From: Brachionus plicatilis
Taxonomy: Eukaryota > Rotifera > Eurotatoria > Ploima > Brachionidae
Assembly: GCA_010279815.1 (NCBI GenBank)
Contig: QEOQ01000602.1
Location: 427,120-491,119 of the forward strand
Direction of reading: 5' to 3'
DNA length: 64,000 nucleotides
Position numbers and translations under genes: made by a program. Position 1 is the first letter of the stretch; each line of letters begins with the position of its first letter. This document shows, one piece after another, positions 22,881 to 38,091 of the stretch. The notes under the pieces are model-generated. The model did not search any database and was not told where the DNA came from. It saw only the letters and a list, made by a program, of their open reading frames with translations.

Positions 22881-23792
22881 TTAGGTTGTTTAATAAGTTT
22901 TTTCGTCGATTTTTAAATGAAAAAATCTCATCAAAGATTAAAATTTTTTATGCAATGTTGTACATCATTTGAAAAAGCAACTCTTGTTCTTTCAAATGAT
23001 ATATAAGATTATATGTTTGCTTTTTAAATTTCTAAATAATTAACTAAATAAAAATGTATGACAAAAAAATGCATATCCGCCATTGCATGTTATTCAAGTT
23101 TAACGAAGGAAAAAATGCGACAGAGGCTACCAAATCGATTTGTTTGGTATATGTGGATCTACTTCGATAACCAGGTCAACAAAAAACAATGGGTCGACCC
23201 TGATCAAGAGCCATTACCTACTCCGAAACGCGAAATTCATGGAAAAAAGGTCATGCTTTGTGTTTGGTGGGATCAGAAGGGTATAATCTATTATGAGCTA
23301 CTGCAACCCAAGCAAACGATAACCCCAGACCTTTATTCACAACAATTGATACGTTTGAGTCACGATTTGGAAACAAGACGGCCACACAGAGCTAAAGGAG
23401 AGCGAAAAGTGATTCTTTTACATGACACTGCTAGGCCAAATGTTGCAAAAACGACTCGGAACACGATAGAGAATCTAGGCTGGGAAGTCTTATCTCACCC
23501 AGCTTATTCACCAGACTTAGCTCCTTCAGATTACCATTTGTTCCGATCCATGCATCACTTCCTCAGTGAAAAAAGTTACTCAGACTTGGAGGAAATCAAA
23601 AAAGACATCTGTCAATATTTCACCTCAAAACCAGCCAGCTTCTACGAGAGAGGGATCAAAATGCTGCCAGAAAGATGGGAGATGTGTATTTCTAGCGAAG
23701 GAAATTATTTTAGTGACTAATTATATTTTATTTTAGTTTTTATAAATAAATAAAGTCTAGAAAAAAACGAAAAAACTTATTAAACAACCTAA
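22881..23792 (+). mobile_element. Internally deleted mariner element with intact terminal repeats
   Basis: Terminal inverted repeats of at least 26 bp begin TTAGGTTGTTTAATAAG at 22881 and end at 23792 with the exact complement. Both are flanked by the TA target dinucleotide (22879-22880 and 23793-23794), as for all mariners. At 912 bp it is shorter than a usual 1.3-kb mariner because the 5' third of the transposase gene is missing. The right TA is followed at once by the run of N. Confidence 0.92.
23058..23720 (+). pseudogene. Mariner transposase, N-terminally deleted
   Basis: About 220 codons match the catalytic half of mariner transposase. Visible blocks are W-I-Y-F-D-N, K-K-Q-W-V-D-P, V-M-L-C-V-W-W-D-Q-K-G, the second catalytic aspartate in L-L-H-D-T-A-R-P-N-V-A, the third in HPAYSPDLAPSDYHLF, and the C-terminal F-Y-E-R-G-I-K-M-L-P-E-R-W. 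The helix-turn-helix DNA-binding half and the block that should hold the first catalytic aspartate (T-G-D-E-K-W) are gone or replaced by W-Y-M-W. The protein would therefore be inactive. The frame is otherwise open to its stop, so the deletion looks fairly recent. Confidence 0.88.
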
Positions 23793-23794
23793 TA

Positions 23795-24290
23795 NNNNNN
23801 NNNNNNNNNNNNNNNNNNNNNNNNNNNNNNNNNNNNNNNNNNNNNNNNNNNNNNNNNNNNNNNNNNNNNNNNNNNNNNNNNNNNNNNNNNNNNNNNNNNN
23901 NNNNNNNNNNNNNNNNNNNNNNNNNNNNNNNNNNNNNNNNNNNNNNNNNNNNNNNNNNNNNNNNNNNNNNNNNNNNNNNNNNNNNNNNNNNNNNNNNNNN
24001 NNNNNNNNNNNNNNNNNNNNNNNNNNNNNNNNNNNNNNNNNNNNNNNNNNNNNNNNNNNNNNNNNNNNNNNNNNNNNNNNNNNNNNNNNNNNNNNNNNNN
24101 NNNNNNNNNNNNNNNNNNNNNNNNNNNNNNNNNNNNNNNNNNNNNNNNNNNNNNNNNNNNNNNNNNNNNNNNNNNNNNNNNNNNNNNNNNNNNNNNNNNN
24201 NNNNNNNNNNNNNNNNNNNNNNNNNNNNNNNNNNNNNNNNNNNNNNNNNNNNNNNNNNNNNNNNNNNNNNNNNNNNNNNNNNNNNNNNNN
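23795..24290. other. Assembly gap (496 N)
   Basis: An unbroken run of N. It begins directly after the right TA of the mariner and hides the 5' end of the glucocerebrosidase gene. Confidence 0.99.
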
Positions 24291-24291
24291 A

Positions 24292-25812
24292 AATACTAAA
24301 AGAACTCCATGTGAAAAAAGATTGTACAGTACACTTTACTCTCATGTTTGCGTGTGCAATTCAACCTATTGTGACACTGTGGATCCGGTGGATTTTACCA
24401 ACACGGACACTTTTTACCAAGAATATATTACATCTTGGTCAGGTCTTAGGCTGGAAAAGTTCAAGCAAAAATTTGATCCAGAACCGGCACCAGACTCGCA
24501 ACTAAATTTAACATTTTCAAAATCTAAAGAATTTCAGCAAATATTTGGATTTGGCGGCGCCATGACCGACGCGTCCGGCTTTAATATTTACTCCCTATCA
24601 GCTCTTACTATTCAAAATCTAATAAACTCTTACTTTTCCAAAGACGGAATTGAGTACAACATAATTAGAGTGCCAGTAGCTGGCGTAGACTTCTCCACGA
24701 GAACTTACAGCTATGACGATTTTGCAGGTGATTTTAACCTAAGCAAATTTTCACTTTCAAAAGAAGACTACGAGTGGAAAATTCCCTTCATTCAATCTGC
24801 CATTAAAACAAGTCCTAGAGAAGTGAAGCTGTTTGCCTCGGCGTGGAGTGCGCCACCATGGATGAAGACCAATAATGACTACAAAGGAAATGGAACTCTG
24901 ATCGGACCTGTGGCAGGAAAGTACTATCAAACATGGGCGGATTATTATGTGAAATTTTTTGATTTTTATAAAAAAAATGGCCTTCATTTTTGGGCAATGA
25001 CCGCCCAGAATGAACCAACTGATGGTTATTTGTACAAGTTTTCTTTTAATTCCATGGGCTTTACACCCGAGACTCAGTCGGATTTTATTGCAAAAAATTT
25101 AGGACCTAGTTTAAGGAACAATGGTTTTGGGGATATAAAAATAATGATTTTGGATGACCAGAGGCTTTTTCTGCCTGGTTGGGCTGAGCGAGTTTTTTCG
25201 CACAATTCTCAAGTGAGCCAATATGTCCAGGGCATTGCTGTTCATTGGTACTTGGATAGTTTGGTTAGCCCCAAAGTTCTGGAGTTGACTCATGAGAAAT
25301 TTGCGGACAAGTTTATATTCGCCACTGAGGCCTGTCATGCACTGGGATCTTTCGGACCCGCGGTTATTCTGGGCTCGTTTGAACGGGCCGAGTCCTATGT
25401 GCGAGATATAATCGAGGATTTAAACCATTGGGTCACTGGGTGGACCGATTGGAACATTGCTCTTGATTTAAAAGGTGGACCTAATTGGGCTAATAATTTT
25501 GTTGACAGTCCTGTTATAGTTAACAAAACTGGGGACGAATTTTTGAAGCAACCGATGTTCTATGCCATGGGACATTTTAGTAAGTTTGTTCCCGAAGGCT
25601 CTGTGAGAATAGAGCTTAAATCAGAAGGACTTAAGAATATGAATTTAGCTCATGTAGCATTTAAAAATGATAAAAATAAACAAATTATTTTAATTCTGTT
25701 AAATAAATCAAGTCAAAGTGTAAAATATTCTATAGGTGATGGAGAAAGTGGAAAGTTTATCAATGCAGTTTTGGAAGCGCATTCATTTCGCACAATAATT
25801 TGGTTTTATTAA
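24292..25812 (+). CDS. GBA: Lysosomal glucosylceramidase (GH30), 5' end in gap
   Basis: The frame is open from the gap edge at 24292, so the true start and signal peptide lie in the N run. Readable residues begin with T-P-C and continue to VCVCNSTYCDTVDP, the conserved mature N-terminus of GBA. The GH30 barrel follows: F-G-F-G-G-A-M-T-D-A, I-R-V-P-V-A-G-V-D-F, FASAWSAPPWMKTN, the acid/base glutamate in MTAQNEPT, A-V-H-W-Y, the nucleophile glutamate in FATEACHA, and WTDWNIALDLKGGPNW. The C-terminal beta domain ends H-S-F-R-T-I-I-W-F-Y. The enzyme hydrolyses glucosylceramide to ceramide and glucose in the lysosome. Both catalytic residues are present, and the roughly 1.5 kb that is visible carries no intron. 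Downstream is AT-rich spacer. Confidence 0.95.
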   Translation, partial: NTKRTPCEKRLYSTLYSHVCVCNSTYCDTVDPVDFTNTDTFYQEYITSWSGLRLEKFKQKFDPEPAPDSQLNLTFSKSKEFQQIFGFGGAMTDASGFNIYSLSALTIQNLINSYFSKDGIEYNIIRVPVAGVDFSTRTYSYDDFAGDFNLSKFSLSKEDYEWKIPFIQSAIKTSPREVKLFASAWSAPPWMKTNNDYKGNGTLIGPVAGKYYQTWADYYVKFFDFYKKNGLHFWAMTAQNEPTDGYLYKFSFNSMGFTPETQSDFIAKNLGPSLRNNGFGDIKIMILDDQRLFLPGWAERVFSHNSQVSQYVQGIAVHWYLDSLVSPKVLELTHEKFADKFIFATEACHALGSFGPAVILGSFERAESYVRDIIEDLNHWVTGWTDWNIALDLKGGPNWANNFVDSPVIVNKTGDEFLKQPMFYAMGHFSKFVPEGSVRIELKSEGLKNMNLAHVAFKNDKNKQIILILLNKSSQSVKYSIGDGESGKFINAVLEAHSFRTIIWFY

Positions 25813-27104
25813 TTTATAGGATAATTCTATTTTTTTAATAAATAATTTTGAATTTTTTAAATTTTTTAAAATTCAAAAAAATTATTAAATCAAATATTTG
25901 ATTATTTATTTCAAAATTCTAGGTAAATAAACACTCAATTTAATTAAATTCACTTGGCAATAAATTTTTTAGATTTTTTTTATCTCGGAATAAGAAATTT
26001 CGATTTTTCCTAATTGTCAGATTAATAAACTGTGAAGATTTTTTGTTAATCCGAAAAAATTTACGAAAATTTTAAATAAAATTAAACTTTCAAAACAAAT
26101 AGAATCGAATAAAATTTATTTTTCAAACTTTGCTTTGTTTAGATTGATTTAATAAAAAGTAAAGATTTACTTTAAAAAAATACTGAACTAAAAATTTGAA
26201 ATTTGTATCTATATTTATCAAATTTGTATCAAAATTTAAAGAAAAAATTTTAAGCTTCTTCAAAGTAAAGTTATTAATTTTTCCATTTGGTTCAGATTTT
26301 TTGATCCAACATTCACAATTCCTTATCTTTCAAATCAACTGTATACTTTTCAACTTTTTTGAATCCATTTATTATTTTGATTTGTTTGGGTTAATTTTTA
26401 AATATATTTGTAATTCTAACAAAAAAATTTAAAAAATTCTTCCGCTTCGGGCCACTTCTTTACCAATCAAACTCTTTTTATTAATAGTAACACTCAAAAA
26501 TTTTAAAACAATATTTTTTTCAAAAATGAAAACCCTAAAGTAAACCAAATAAATATCTTTTTTAAATTTTTTAACAAATTTTTTTATAAAATAGGCACTT
26601 TTTTCAAATTTTTAATTCAAATAAACAAAATATTTAATATTTCTTCTTTCATATTTGTAAATAAAAAAAAACAAACTCTTTTAAATTTTTTCATTTGAAG
26701 CATGAAGCTAAAAAGGGAGAACAAAATACCATCTAAAGCAGCATGGGTGTTAATCCAAAAATTATTTTAAAATGAATAAAATAAATTAATCAAATGAACA
26801 AAAAGTGAATGCTCAAAATTCAGATAAATTTTTATTTATTTGATAAAAAAAAATAATATTATAGTTAAATCATTTTAAAAAAAAATTAAAAAATATGTGA
26901 TCCAAATTAATAAATTTGAAGATTTCGTTCATCTTTAAATTTATTCAGAGCATAAAATGAATTTGAATAGATTTTCTATTAATCAATACAATAAAGCTAT
27001 CTTATTAAAAATTTCTAATTTTTTTAGGCTCTTTATATCCCTCAGTTTTATTAAGAAATTTTTTACTTTGTAAAAATTAATAAAAATTTTTTTTATAATT
27101 TATT
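25813..27104. other. AT-rich intergenic spacer
   Basis: About 1.3 kb between the convergent GBA and Akt genes. No feature beyond poly-A/T tracts is seen. A 78-codon frame at 26196-26432 is F/I/K-rich and looks like chance. Confidence 0.5.
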
Positions 27105-31128
<4,024 letters not shown>

Positions 31129-31729
31129 CGATATGATTTATTTCTCTATTTTTTATTAGCTTGCCTTTTTTTTTTATTTGGGCTGGACATGACAAAGTGA
31201 CAAACATTTTGTCTTACATTAATAATAATTATTTTCCAAATTTTCCAAAGGTCAATTATTAACCTCTGATCTTGTTATTCATAATCTTAATATTTAAAAA
31301 GGCACAATCAATTTCTGATTAGCACAAGGAAAAAAGCATTTAACACAAAAAATTATGTTTGAAAATAATTCTTAAAGGAAATTTTTTTTCAACACAAAAA
31401 TAAAATAAACTTTTTTTTTTATTTTAAATTTATTTAATGATATTTATATGTGAAAGTGAGGTAAATAAAGGAAATTTCGAAGCTTAAAGAAAAGAAATTA
31501 AAAAAAATTAGTCTCTAGAAAACAATTTTTCCGCATTTTTTGCTCTACCTCTTTTAGGTTTATTGACAAATTGGTCCTTAATTTTTGTGCTAAAAGTATT
31601 TTTTTCAAATTTTAATTTTTGTGTTGAGAAGAAATCATTTTGTGCTGAGCGTTTTGAAATTGTGTTGAATGTTTATTTTTTTGTGTTGAAAAGGGAGACC
31701 CATTTAAAAATACAGCAATTTTAGTAATG
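31129..31729. repeat. Intergenic spacer with inverted TTTTGTGTTGA motifs
   Basis: Upstream of Akt. Between about 31319 and 31695 the words (tt)aacacaaaaa/caacacaaaaat on the left and ttttgtgctga/ttgtgttga (three or four times) on the right are inverted copies of one motif. This resembles a MITE with subterminal repeats, but the outer ends and any target duplication are not clear. Confidence 0.35.
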
Positions 31730-31819
31730 ACTTAAAAAGCTCAGCACACATTGCAGCAGTCATTAAGAAAGCTAATCAAACATTAGGTTTGATTAAGCGT
31801 ACATTTAAACACCGTGACA

Positions 31820-33131
31820 AGTGATGTTATTTGAACAATATTTATTCGGATAAATCAGATTCGAAGAATTATTTTATTTAAACCAAAAATTCGAATTTTT
31901 AAATATCTTAATTAGAAACTAAAATTTTTTTTTAAATTAAGTTAATTATTCAAATAAAATATGATCCAAATTTAAAAGACAAATTATTTTTTGATTTGAA
32001 AACAAAAATCAGTTAAAAAAGAAATCAAATGTGCAATTTGGCTAAAAATTTGACTAAATGCACAAAAAAATTTTTTGTAATTTGAAAAAGTGATTTATTA
32101 TTTGTTTAAATTAAAGTTAAATTCTTGAATATAATTAAAAAAATATTAAATGATGGAAACTCCTAGTTCTTGTTAACTGCCTTTAAATATCACGCCGTGT
32201 ACCACACAATCAAAAAAACGCAATTATAAGAATGTTCTCCAGTTCATACTCATTCGATACAAGTAGATTTAGATGGTCAAATATACCTTTTTAGTAATTA
32301 TTGTATAACTAAATATATATATTCTGGGTCAACAAAAAATATGCTTGATCATAATTAAACCACCCACCCGGAATATTTAGAAAACATTGAAATAAATGAA
32401 AACAGTGACTATGATGAAGAAATGGAACAAGTAGATTTAGAAATTGTACGGTATAATTCTGAGTCTTAATAGAATGTTCAGCCACTCGAGTATTGGCAAC
32501 ATAACCTAACGTAACATAACATGAGATTGATATTTAGAAGTCGAGTTTCATGTCTCAAAAATTTGTCTTTTTAAAAAAGAGAAAATATAATTTTGTAATA
32601 TTGGACTAATTAAGAGGACTAATTTCCATTCCATACTGTCTCGGTTAGATCTTAATTAGAATTTTTAAATAAAATAAGTCACATTTTTTGTTAACTAAAA
32701 AAAATTCGAAGATAAAAATAAAAAATTTATTCAAAAAATATATTATTTATATTAAGATGGCAAATAATATAAATGATTAACAGACTTTCTGTCGCCTGAC
32801 AAATTAGACAAAATTATGGTAATTCAAGAGAGTTTATAGTGTATTGTATTCAAACTTTAAAAAAATATTTATTAGACTATTTTTTATTCGATTCGTTTTT
32901 TTCTTTTTAAATTAATTCGATTTTAAAATTCAAATATATAATTAATTTTTTTCCTTATTTAAATTTTTTTTTATTTGGTTTAGTAATTGAATCTTTCATA
33001 TATTCAAACTTTGGAATCAAATAAAAATTTATTTGTTACTCCAAGTTAAATTTATTTTTGTTTGAATTCAATATTTAAATAAAATTGTCTAAAACAAATT
33101 TTGAAAAACGTCAATCCAAATAACATCACGG
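31820..33131. mobile_element. Non-autonomous TIR element with 9-bp target duplication
   Basis: The LINE coding sequence is split at ACCGTGACA, present at 31811-31819 and again at 33132-33140. Just inside are inverted ends, (A)GTGATGTTATTTG on the left and CCGTGATGTTATTTG on the complement of the right (about 13 bp). Length is 1312 bp. No transposase is readable inside. A 258-bp repeat shared with 34946-35204 lies within it. A 9-bp duplication points to Mutator-like or related superfamilies. Confidence 0.75.
32523..32780 (+). repeat. 258-bp dispersed repeat, copy A
   Basis: Begins gagattgatatttagaagtc and ends at ataaatgattaa. It matches 34946-35204 in the same orientation with only scattered single-base changes. 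It has no coding sequence. Confidence 0.88.
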
Positions 33132-34134
33132 ACCGTGACATACAAACAATCAAAAAATTGTATACCTCACTAGTGAGACCTCATTTAGAGTATGCTGTTC
33201 AAGTTTGGAATCCAAGGTTAAAAAAAGACATAGCGAGTATAGAAGGTGTACAAAGAAGGGCAACTAAATTAATTGGAGAGTTTAGGAGCTTAGACTATGA
33301 AGAGCGTCTCGGCAATTTAAAACTCACCACGCTTCAAGAAAGAAGGCTAAGGGGTGATTTAATAGAACAATTTAAAATTGTTAAAAACTTGGACAAGGTT
33401 GGGTGGCATTATCCGTTGGCTAAAATGACAGAACATTATGAAACAAGAAGTCATGGCTTTGGTTTAGAGAAACAACTGATTAGAAATTGCAATGCGAGAT
33501 TAAACTTTTTTACAAACCGAGTAACAAATGAATGGAACAAATTACCTAGAGACTCTAAACGGATTTAAGAATAAACTAGACAATTATTTTTTGTTAAGAA
33601 AAGACTTTACAGGTTACTATAGCGCAACTAATCCTTGTACTCCGTTTAAAGATGATTGATTGTCATCTTTATTCTATAACTATAAATACTATAAATATAA
33701 CTATATATAATATAACTATATCTACTTATACATTAACTTTCCACATCTAGTTATATGGGAACGGGACCAAATCACCTTAACCTACTTTTTACCAAAACTG
33801 TCCTCGAAGGTTTGAATTTTACCAATTTTTGATATACACATATTCTGATGTGAAATTTTATGCTGATTAAAATGAGCCATAGATCATTTTTCTATCATGT
33901 TATGCTGATTAAAATGAGCCATAGATTTGCTATAACTTTCTATAGTAACATTCGATCTATATAAAATTTTACACAATCATATATGACTAAATAAGCTTTA
34001 AATAAACATATTAAATTGGTGGGTATCACTTTTGGTTTGACCAAGGATTCATGAATAAACCAAAATTTGGTATCTCATTTTTTGGAATGTATTGACCTAA
34101 GTACTTAAAGAAAAATATTTTTTTTACAAAACAA

Positions 34135-34486
34135 AAACGGTCATTTATTGGCTAAATGTAATTTATTGTACATTTTTATATTTTTACATTTTTGAGAGAA
34201 AAAAAAAATCTCAAAATCAAAAAATATAAAAAAAAATTTCATTCAAGAAAAGTAATAATAAATTTGCAATTACTTGAAAAGGAGAAAAATTTAAAAATTT
34301 AAATGTAAAAACCAAGGATAATTTTTTGAAAATCCCTTTTTATTAATTGCGAATTTATTATTAATTCTCTTGAATGAAAATTTTTTAGATTTTTTGATTT
34401 TGAAAATTTTTTTTTTCTCTCAAAAATGTAAAAATATAAAAAAAAACAATAAATTACATTTTGCCCATTTATTATTGAACATCCGT
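34135..34486. repeat. Long inverted repeat (hairpin element)
   Basis: Two arms of roughly 140 bp (about 34135-34275 and 34345-34486) are imperfect complements. Shared words include aatgtaatttattg, tacatttttgagagaaa and tcattcaag. The loop is about 70 bp. It is a MITE-like foldback with no ORF. Confidence 0.75.
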
Positions 34487-34796
34487 TATAAAGAAAAAAA
34501 ATGACTGCACATTTTAACTCGAAAGCAGAAGTAAAAAGTCATAGGAAAATATAATTAGGCTATCTAATAAAACGTTAATTTATAAAAGAATCAAAATTCT
34601 TAATTTTTTTTGGAAAAATAATGAAATAAATTTTTTTTTTCTAAAAAAGGCTACGTATATTTAAATTTTGAGAGCATATATTTAAATTTAGTAAGAAATT
34701 AAATTTAGTTAATATTTCAAATAAATTTTTTTTTCTTAAAAAATTTTTATTTTTTCCTCTTATTCTTAATTAAAAAAATTGAATCTCTCGGTCTTT

Positions 34797-34836
34797 CTAG
34801 ATCCTGAAAAAGACCTATCGGTCGAAACGCGTCGGT
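34797..34836 (+). ncRNA. Hammerhead-ribozyme-like motif, probably degenerate
   Basis: The motif is CTGAAAA, then a four-pair stem GACC-TATC-GGTC, then GAAAC and GCGTC. This reproduces the hammerhead core order CUGANGA, stem II, GAAA, short stem III, GUC, except that the catalytic G of CUGANGA is A. Stem I is not convincing, since bases before CTGA do not pair well with those after GTC. Such small hammerheads are known from Penelope-like retroelements. Likely an inactive relic. Confidence 0.4.
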
Positions 34837-34945
34837 TTTTAAATTTATTTTTACTTGATTTTTATGTAAATAAAAATACCAAAATAAATTTTAAATGGTT
34901 TTATTTGAATTTAAAAAGATATTGTAACAAGGAATAAGAACTTGG

Positions 34946-35204
34946 GAGATTGAGATTTAGAAGTCGAGTTTTATGTCTCAAAAATTTGTCTTTTTAAAAA
35001 AGTGAAAATATAATTTTGTAATATTGGACTAATTAAGAGGACTAATTTCCATTCCATACTGTCTCGGTTATATCTTAATTAAAATTTTTAAATAAAATAA
35101 GACACATTTTTTGTTAACTAAAAAAAAATTCGAAGATAAAAACAAAAAATTTATTCAAAAAATATATTATTTATATTAAGATGGCAAATAATATAAATGA
35201 TTAA
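34946..35204 (+). repeat. 258-bp dispersed repeat, copy B
   Basis: Starts gagattgagatttagaagtc and ends ataaatgattaa. It is the near-identical partner of 32523-32780. Unlike copy A it is not enclosed by the GTGATGTTATTTG ends, so it moved or duplicated independently. Confidence 0.88.
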
Positions 35205-35287
35205 ACAAAAATAGACACAAAAAAGCGAATAGAAAAATAATTTAAAAACTCTTTAATAATAATTAACAGAATAATAATAATCTCTTA

Positions 35288-38091
35288 CTAAAACCTTAAT
35301 TTGCATTTTAAAATGTCTTCATAGTCTGTTCTACTCAGATCTCTGTACTTTTGATCTTTGGTGCTGAAAAAAAAAATTCTATCATTGGACTTATCCAAAT
35401 CATATCCCTGATGAACAAGACGAGTTTTTTTAGTCTTGAAGGTGCCCGTGTAGTCTAACTGATCTACAAGACGGACAAAAACCGGTCTTGCATAATGCGG
35501 CAATTTTAACTTTACCTCTTGCTCAAAATAGTCAAGCTCAATGCTTTTGCTATTGATAGCCGCCATTCCGGCTTTTCCCTCTTGACCAGGCACTTCGACC
35601 CCATACACTGAAACCTCAGCTCCACCAACAATCTTACTCAGGACATTTTCAACCTCAATGGTGGCCACATTTTCTCCTTTCCACCTGTAGGTATCGCCAA
35701 GGCGATCACAAAAATACAAATAGCCTAAGCTATCACACATCATCAAATCACCAGAATTGAATGCTTTTTGACCATCTCTGAACACATTTTCTATTATTTT
35801 TTTGCTCGAGGCTGACTTGTTATTAGCATAGCCATTGAACGAGGTCTTGATCGATTTTCCGATCATGCCGATCAAAAGGCCTTTTTCAAATGGTCTACAC
35901 TCGACACAGAAACCATTTTTGTCTCTGATAGGATTCATGTCATCGTCTATTTTAATCACATAGATTGGCAATATTTTAAAAAATCTGTTTATTAATGGCA
36001 CAAAACCACAAGCACCAATTTTGCACACAGTATTTATCATGGTACAATTTCCCTCTGATGCAGCATAAAACTCAACACAGTTGACTCCAAAACGCTGGTA
36101 AAAATCCTCCCAGACATTTCTGCGCAATCCATTTCCGATTGCTTTGCGTATGCCATGCTGTTTGTCGAGAACACTCTTGGGCTGGTTTGTCAGAAAGCGG
36201 CATATTTCGCCCACATAGATGAAAGCTGTGCACTTGTACTCGATGCATTCTTTCCAAAAGTTTGAGGCACTGAATTTTTTGCGCAAAACCACAGTAACAC
36301 CGGACACTAGTGCAGTACCCATTCCAATCATGCCTCCGTTAGCGTGGTAGAGCGGCAGAGCCACATAGAGCCTGTCGTCGCTTCCCAAATAGGCCGATTT
36401 GGAAAAAATGAGGCCCCCGGCCATGTATCTATTGTATTTGATTACGGCCGGCTTTGGCAAACCTGTCGTACCACTTGTGTAAATATACATCATTATATCT
36501 TTTGAATGAATTTTTTTAAAATTATTTTTTTTTATTATTTATTTACCATTAGGAACTATTTTTTCACTAGGTCTGACAACCTGACCAGTGGTTTTTTGTA
36601 AAAGGACTTGTAGACTAAGCACACTAGTCTTTGAGCTACCCTGCTCAGGTACCAAGACTATTCCATTGTCTATTTGAGTCAAGCATGTTTCAATTGCTTA
36701 ATTAAATTATTAAAAAATAAGTTTTAAAATGAGGTATTAATTTGATTTTAAATTAAAATCAAATATAAATTAGAATTTGAAAAAATTTTTTTTATAAAAT
36801 TTGTCTCAATTGAATCAAATTATAGAAAAATATTTGTTTTAAATGTAAAAAAATGATAAATTTTAAATAAAATTCTTTTTTAAATTAAACTTTATCTTAA
36901 TTGTTTCCGATTAATGAAAAAAAAATTTGTTTTCAAATTAAAAAATTAATAAATGATAAATTAAAATTAATAATTAAAAATAAGAAATTTTTCCTCTTTT
37001 TTCTTGTATAAAATTTATTACACTTTATTCAATTATTTTTTAGATTCAACAAAAAAATATTTGAATTAATAGTGTATTTTTTTACAAAATAAATTCAGAT
37101 AGGTCAAAAAAAGATAAATTTTCTTAAAAATATTCTAGTAAAAATTTAAATTCTTAATAAAAATATAGATTTTAAATTACTAAATTTTCTTTAAATTTTA
37201 AAAGGTAAAAATAACAGTGTTTCATTTAGCCAAGTTTTGATAAGATAAGATAAAAGAAAAATTTCCAATAGATTTATTTATTTAAATTAAAATTGTATTT
37301 TAATCTAAGAACTTCAAATTATTTTTTGTTGGAAAATTTTTTTTATTTTCTTTCCTTACTTTAAAATCCAAAAAGGCTAAATTAAAGAAAAAAATTCAAA
37401 TAAACTTTATTTGAAATAAAAATAATGTACTTATTTGAAATAAGTACATTATTTTTATTTTAAGGCACTATTTATTATTGTTTTATTAACAAATGCTTCA
37501 TTAAAATAGAGCCTATCAGTTACAGATATTTTTTTATCTAAGATCTCTGAGTTAGGAGCTTTGATATTCGGGACACATTAAACAATAAAAAAAAAGTAAT
37601 TTTATTCAAAAATAATTTAAGTTTTAATTACCATTTTCTAGCTGATCCGAATATACAATTATTTTGGGCTTAGCTACTTCTATAGTATGAGCCAGTTGGT
37701 CATATTTTAAATTGGTATTTATCAAAGCGCTTATCACCCCTATTTTAGAAAGACCGAGCCATAGTGAGACATATTCGGGCTTATTTTCCATGAAAAGAGC
37801 AACACAGTCTCCTTTTTTTAGACCGAATGCATCCGTGAATATCTCGGCAATTCTGTTGCTGTGGTCTTCTAGGCGTTCATAGCTCCAATGGTCGCTGTCA
37901 AATATAATACATGGTTTGGATGGATTTTTTTTTACCAATTGTCGGAAACAGTCGGACAGTATTAGCTGTTTGCGTTCGATTAAGCCAAGTTTGTACTCGA
38001 TTTGGATTAGCAAGAATATACCGCAAATATCGCGGTACAATGCGTGAAAGAAATTCTTGAGCCCAACCAAATAGTTCGATACCAGGCTCAT
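35288..38091 (-). CDS. SLC27A: Long-chain fatty acid transport protein / very-long-chain acyl-CoA synthetase (SLC27A family)
   Basis: Three exons: 37632-38091, 36547-36696 and 35288-36498, totalling 606 residues, close to the usual 620-650. An N-terminal hydrophobic segment (F-L-L-I-Q-I region) precedes the ANL-type adenylation fold. Exon 1 has C-V-A-L-F-M-E-N-K-P-E-Y. Exon 3 opens with the AMP-binding P-loop YIYTSGTTGLPKPA near 209-222 (Y-T-S-G-T-T-G). The FATP-specific block GDTYRWKGENVATIEVE is near 470. FATPs activate long or very long fatty acids to acyl-CoA at the plasma membrane or ER and so promote uptake. All splice joins keep phase. Intron 1 is 935 nt and AT-rich; intron 2 is 48 nt. 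Which SLC27A member is the orthologue cannot be told. Confidence 0.92.

Larger units (their letters stand above)
31730..33735 (+). pseudogene. Non-LTR retrotransposon tail, interrupted by a TIR element
   Basis: Left piece (31733-31819): H-I-A-A-V-I-K-K-A-N-Q-T-L-G-L-I-K-R-T-F-K-H-R-D. Right piece (33132-33560): I-Q-T-I-K-K-L-Y-T-S-L-V-R-P-H-L-E-Y, V-Q-R-R-A-T-K-L-I, L-R-G-D-L-I, N-F-F-T-N-R-V and W-N-K-L-P. A one-base shift near 33555 moves the frame to L-N-G-F-K-N-K-L-D and a stop near 33650. The 3' end runs into (TATAACTA)-like simple sequence near 33675-33735. It is the same family as 5183-5702 but on the other strand. The protein pieces join across the insertion if one copy of the duplicated 9 bp is removed. 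Confidence 0.78.

Noticed and set aside
23740..24345. Minus-strand reading frame across the N run
   Set aside because: It is open only because N has no stop codons; it encodes nothing that can be read.
26196..26432. 78-codon plus-strand frame downstream of GBA
   Set aside because: Poly-F/K/I composition, no homology-like motif; chance frame.
33858..33926. 26-bp direct repeat (tatgctgattaaaatgagcc...) spaced by 15 bp
   Set aside because: A two-copy local duplication in spacer, not a CRISPR-like or regulatory array.
32523..35204. The 258-bp direct repeats as the two LTRs of one element
   Set aside because: The sequence between them contains the end of a TIR element, a LINE tail and a foldback repeat, no gag/pol, and no shared target duplication, so they are not paired LTRs.
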